A stretch of DNA of 19,778 nt from CAVAWX01 sp963614215 (GTDB lineage: Bacteria; Actinomycetota; Coriobacteriia; Coriobacteriales; QAMH01): positions 1 through 19,778 of the forward strand of contig CAVECB010000032.1 in NCBI GenBank assembly GCA_963614215.1. The letters run 5' to 3'. A program made the position numbers and the translations under genes. Numbering within the stretch: position 1 is the stretch's first letter; every line of letters begins with the position of its first letter. The notes beneath the pieces are model-generated. The model had not been told where the DNA came from. It did not search any database and saw nothing but the letters and a program-made list of their open reading frames with translations. This document shows positions 18,570 to 19,778 of this stretch, in pieces.

Positions 18570-19778
18570 ATGCCCGAGATGGTCTCCCTCGAGAAAGCCC
18601 GCGAAATCGTCCTCGACCACACGCAAATCTTGCCCTCTTGCAAGGTGGACTTGCTCGACGCCTGCGGGCGCGTGGCCGCCGCCGACCTGGCCGCCGACAT
18701 CGACAACGCACCCTTCGCGCACGTGGCCATGGACGGATACGCCCTGCGCGCGGCCCAGATTGCAGGCGCAAGCGAAGAAGCGCCTGTCGAGCTAGACGTG
18801 GTGGCCGAAATCGCGGCAGGCGACGACTTCACCGACAGCTTTGGCGAGGGGCAATGCGTGCGCATCATGACAGGCGCGAAACTGCCCGCATGCGCGGATA
18901 CCTGCGTGAAATACGAGATTGTCGGCGTGGTGTCCGGCGAGGGCAAGGCAGGCGGACGCGTCAGTTTCACCGCACCTGCAAAGGCTGGGCAAAACGTGCG
19001 CGCGGCCGGCGAGGAAGCGCGCGGCGGCGAGGTGGTCGTGCACGCCGGCGAGGTCGTGAACAGCGCAGGTGTCGGCTTTCTCGCGGGCTGCGGCATCGTC
19101 GAGGTGCCCGTCTTCACCCGCCCCCGCGTGGCCATCATGGCAACAGGCTCGGAGCTCGTGCCGCACGACCAGGTGCCGCACGGCGCGAAGATCCGCAACT
19201 CGAACGCCCCGGCCATCGCTGCATGCGTGCGCGAGGCCGGCGGCATCCCCGAGATACTGCCCATCGTGCGCGACACCTACGAAGAACTGCGCGACGCGGT
19301 GAAAGGCGCGGTGGCCGACCACGACATGGTCATCACCACGGGCGGCGCGGCAAACGGCGACTACGACTTCATCAAGCAGGTCGTCTCGGATTTAGGGCAG
19401 GCACACCTCACGCTCGTGAACATGCGCCCCGGCAAAGCCGAAACCTACGGCACAGTGGACGGCACCCCCGTCGTCGGGCTACCCGGCAACCCGGCGGCCG
19501 CCTACATCGGGTTTCAGATGCTCGTGCGCCCGGCGCTGCGCAAGATGCAGGGCTACAGCCACTTCGAGCGCATGCGCGTGAAGGCGCGGCTAGCCTGCGA
19601 CATACACGCGAAAAAGGACGCGCGGATGACGCTCATGCGCGCCGTGATGACGCGCGCCGACGGCGGCTACGAGGTCGCGCCGCTCGACAAGCAGTCCTCG
19701 GGACTGTTCGGGCCTCTGCAGAAGAGCAACGCGCTCATCGTCGTGGAGCGCGGCGATATTGGGCACGCGGCAGGCGAG
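18570..19778 (+). CDS. moeA: Molybdopterin molybdenumtransferase MoeA (runs off window end)
   Basis: The 403 codons present are open to the window edge, so the final residues are missing; typical MoeA is about 400-415 residues. MoeA inserts molybdate into adenylylated molybdopterin in the cytosol, the last step of molybdenum cofactor synthesis. Motifs are 'FAHVAMDGYAL' (about 50-60), 'RIMTGAKLP' (about 93-101), 'AGEEARGGEVV', 'PRVAIMATGSELV' (about 187-199), 'ITTGGAANGDYDF' (about 256-268) and 'VVGLPGNPAAAYI' (about 305-317). The usual GGVSxG and GNPVS motifs are altered to GGAANG and GNPAA, losing conserved serines. This may mark a paralogue or altered metal handling. The ATG at 18570 has GAGAAAGG nine bases upstream, and the gene has its own -10. 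It follows birA after 103 bp. Confidence 0.92.
   Translation, partial: MPEMVSLEKAREIVLDHTQILPSCKVDLLDACGRVAAADLAADIDNAPFAHVAMDGYALRAAQIAGASEEAPVELDVVAEIAAGDDFTDSFGEGQCVRIMTGAKLPACADTCVKYEIVGVVSGEGKAGGRVSFTAPAKAGQNVRAAGEEARGGEVVVHAGEVVNSAGVGFLAGCGIVEVPVFTRPRVAIMATGSELVPHDQVPHGAKIRNSNAPAIAACVREAGGIPEILPIVRDTYEELRDAVKGAVADHDMVITTGGAANGDYDFIKQVVSDLGQAHLTLVNMRPGKAETYGTVDGTPVVGLPGNPAAAYIGFQMLVRPALRKMQGYSHFERMRVKARLACDIHAKKDARMTLMRAVMTRADGGYEVAPLDKQSSGLFGPLQKSNALIVVERGDIGHAAGE

Overview
The window is high-GC DNA (well above 60% G+C by eye), densely coded, with frequent 4-nt or 20-nt gene overlaps and Ala/Gly-rich proteins. Gene content (SipW/TasA-type secretion genes, CydDC, AzlCD, a stand-alone BirA, MoeA, a YkuD transpeptidase) and codon use suggest a Gram-positive actinobacterium. 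My best guess is class Coriobacteriia (Eggerthellaceae-like). That placement is an inference from style and content, since there is no rRNA or other marker here. All genes look chromosomal. I see no insertion sequence, phage gene, CRISPR array, tRNA or rRNA. Bases 8903-9272 are a run of 370 N inside one gene.

Layout. (1) 1-2720, minus strand: a SipW-type signal peptidase, a TasA/camelysin-like secreted protein, a second SipW-dependent-type secreted protein and a surface protein ending in an SPTTG sorting-like signal, followed by the start of a LemA gene that leaves the window. These four genes look like one export-and-anchor system for a surface fibre or coat. (2) 2812-4002, plus strand: a class I/II PLP aminotransferase, divergent from sipW. 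(3) 9784-4116, minus strand: a large membrane protein of unknown function (interrupted by the N gap), then CydD and CydC, the two halves of a heterodimeric thiol exporter needed for cytochrome bd assembly. No cydAB is present here. (4) 10082-10708, plus strand: a small polytopic membrane protein of unknown function, convergent with the next block across a duplicated 24-bp hairpin element. (5) 16229-10778, minus strand: an L,D-transpeptidase, then three closely spaced genes: a truncated LarC-like protein, an Hsp70 without its C-terminal lid, and a voltage-gated K+ channel fused to a second membrane domain that resembles ECF-transporter S components, with a SHOCT-like tail. (6) 16370-19778, plus strand: azlC-azlD (branched-chain amino acid exporter), birA (biotin ligase without DNA-binding domain), and moeA, cut by the window end.

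The least conventional parts are the sortase-anchored SipW/TasA-like locus, the LarC fragment / lidless Hsp70 / channel-fusion operon, and the unknown 608-codon membrane protein upstream of cydDC. Two genes (sipW, azlC) lack a Shine-Dalgarno sequence and have a -10-like hexamer 7-8 nt before the ATG, which suggests leaderless transcripts.
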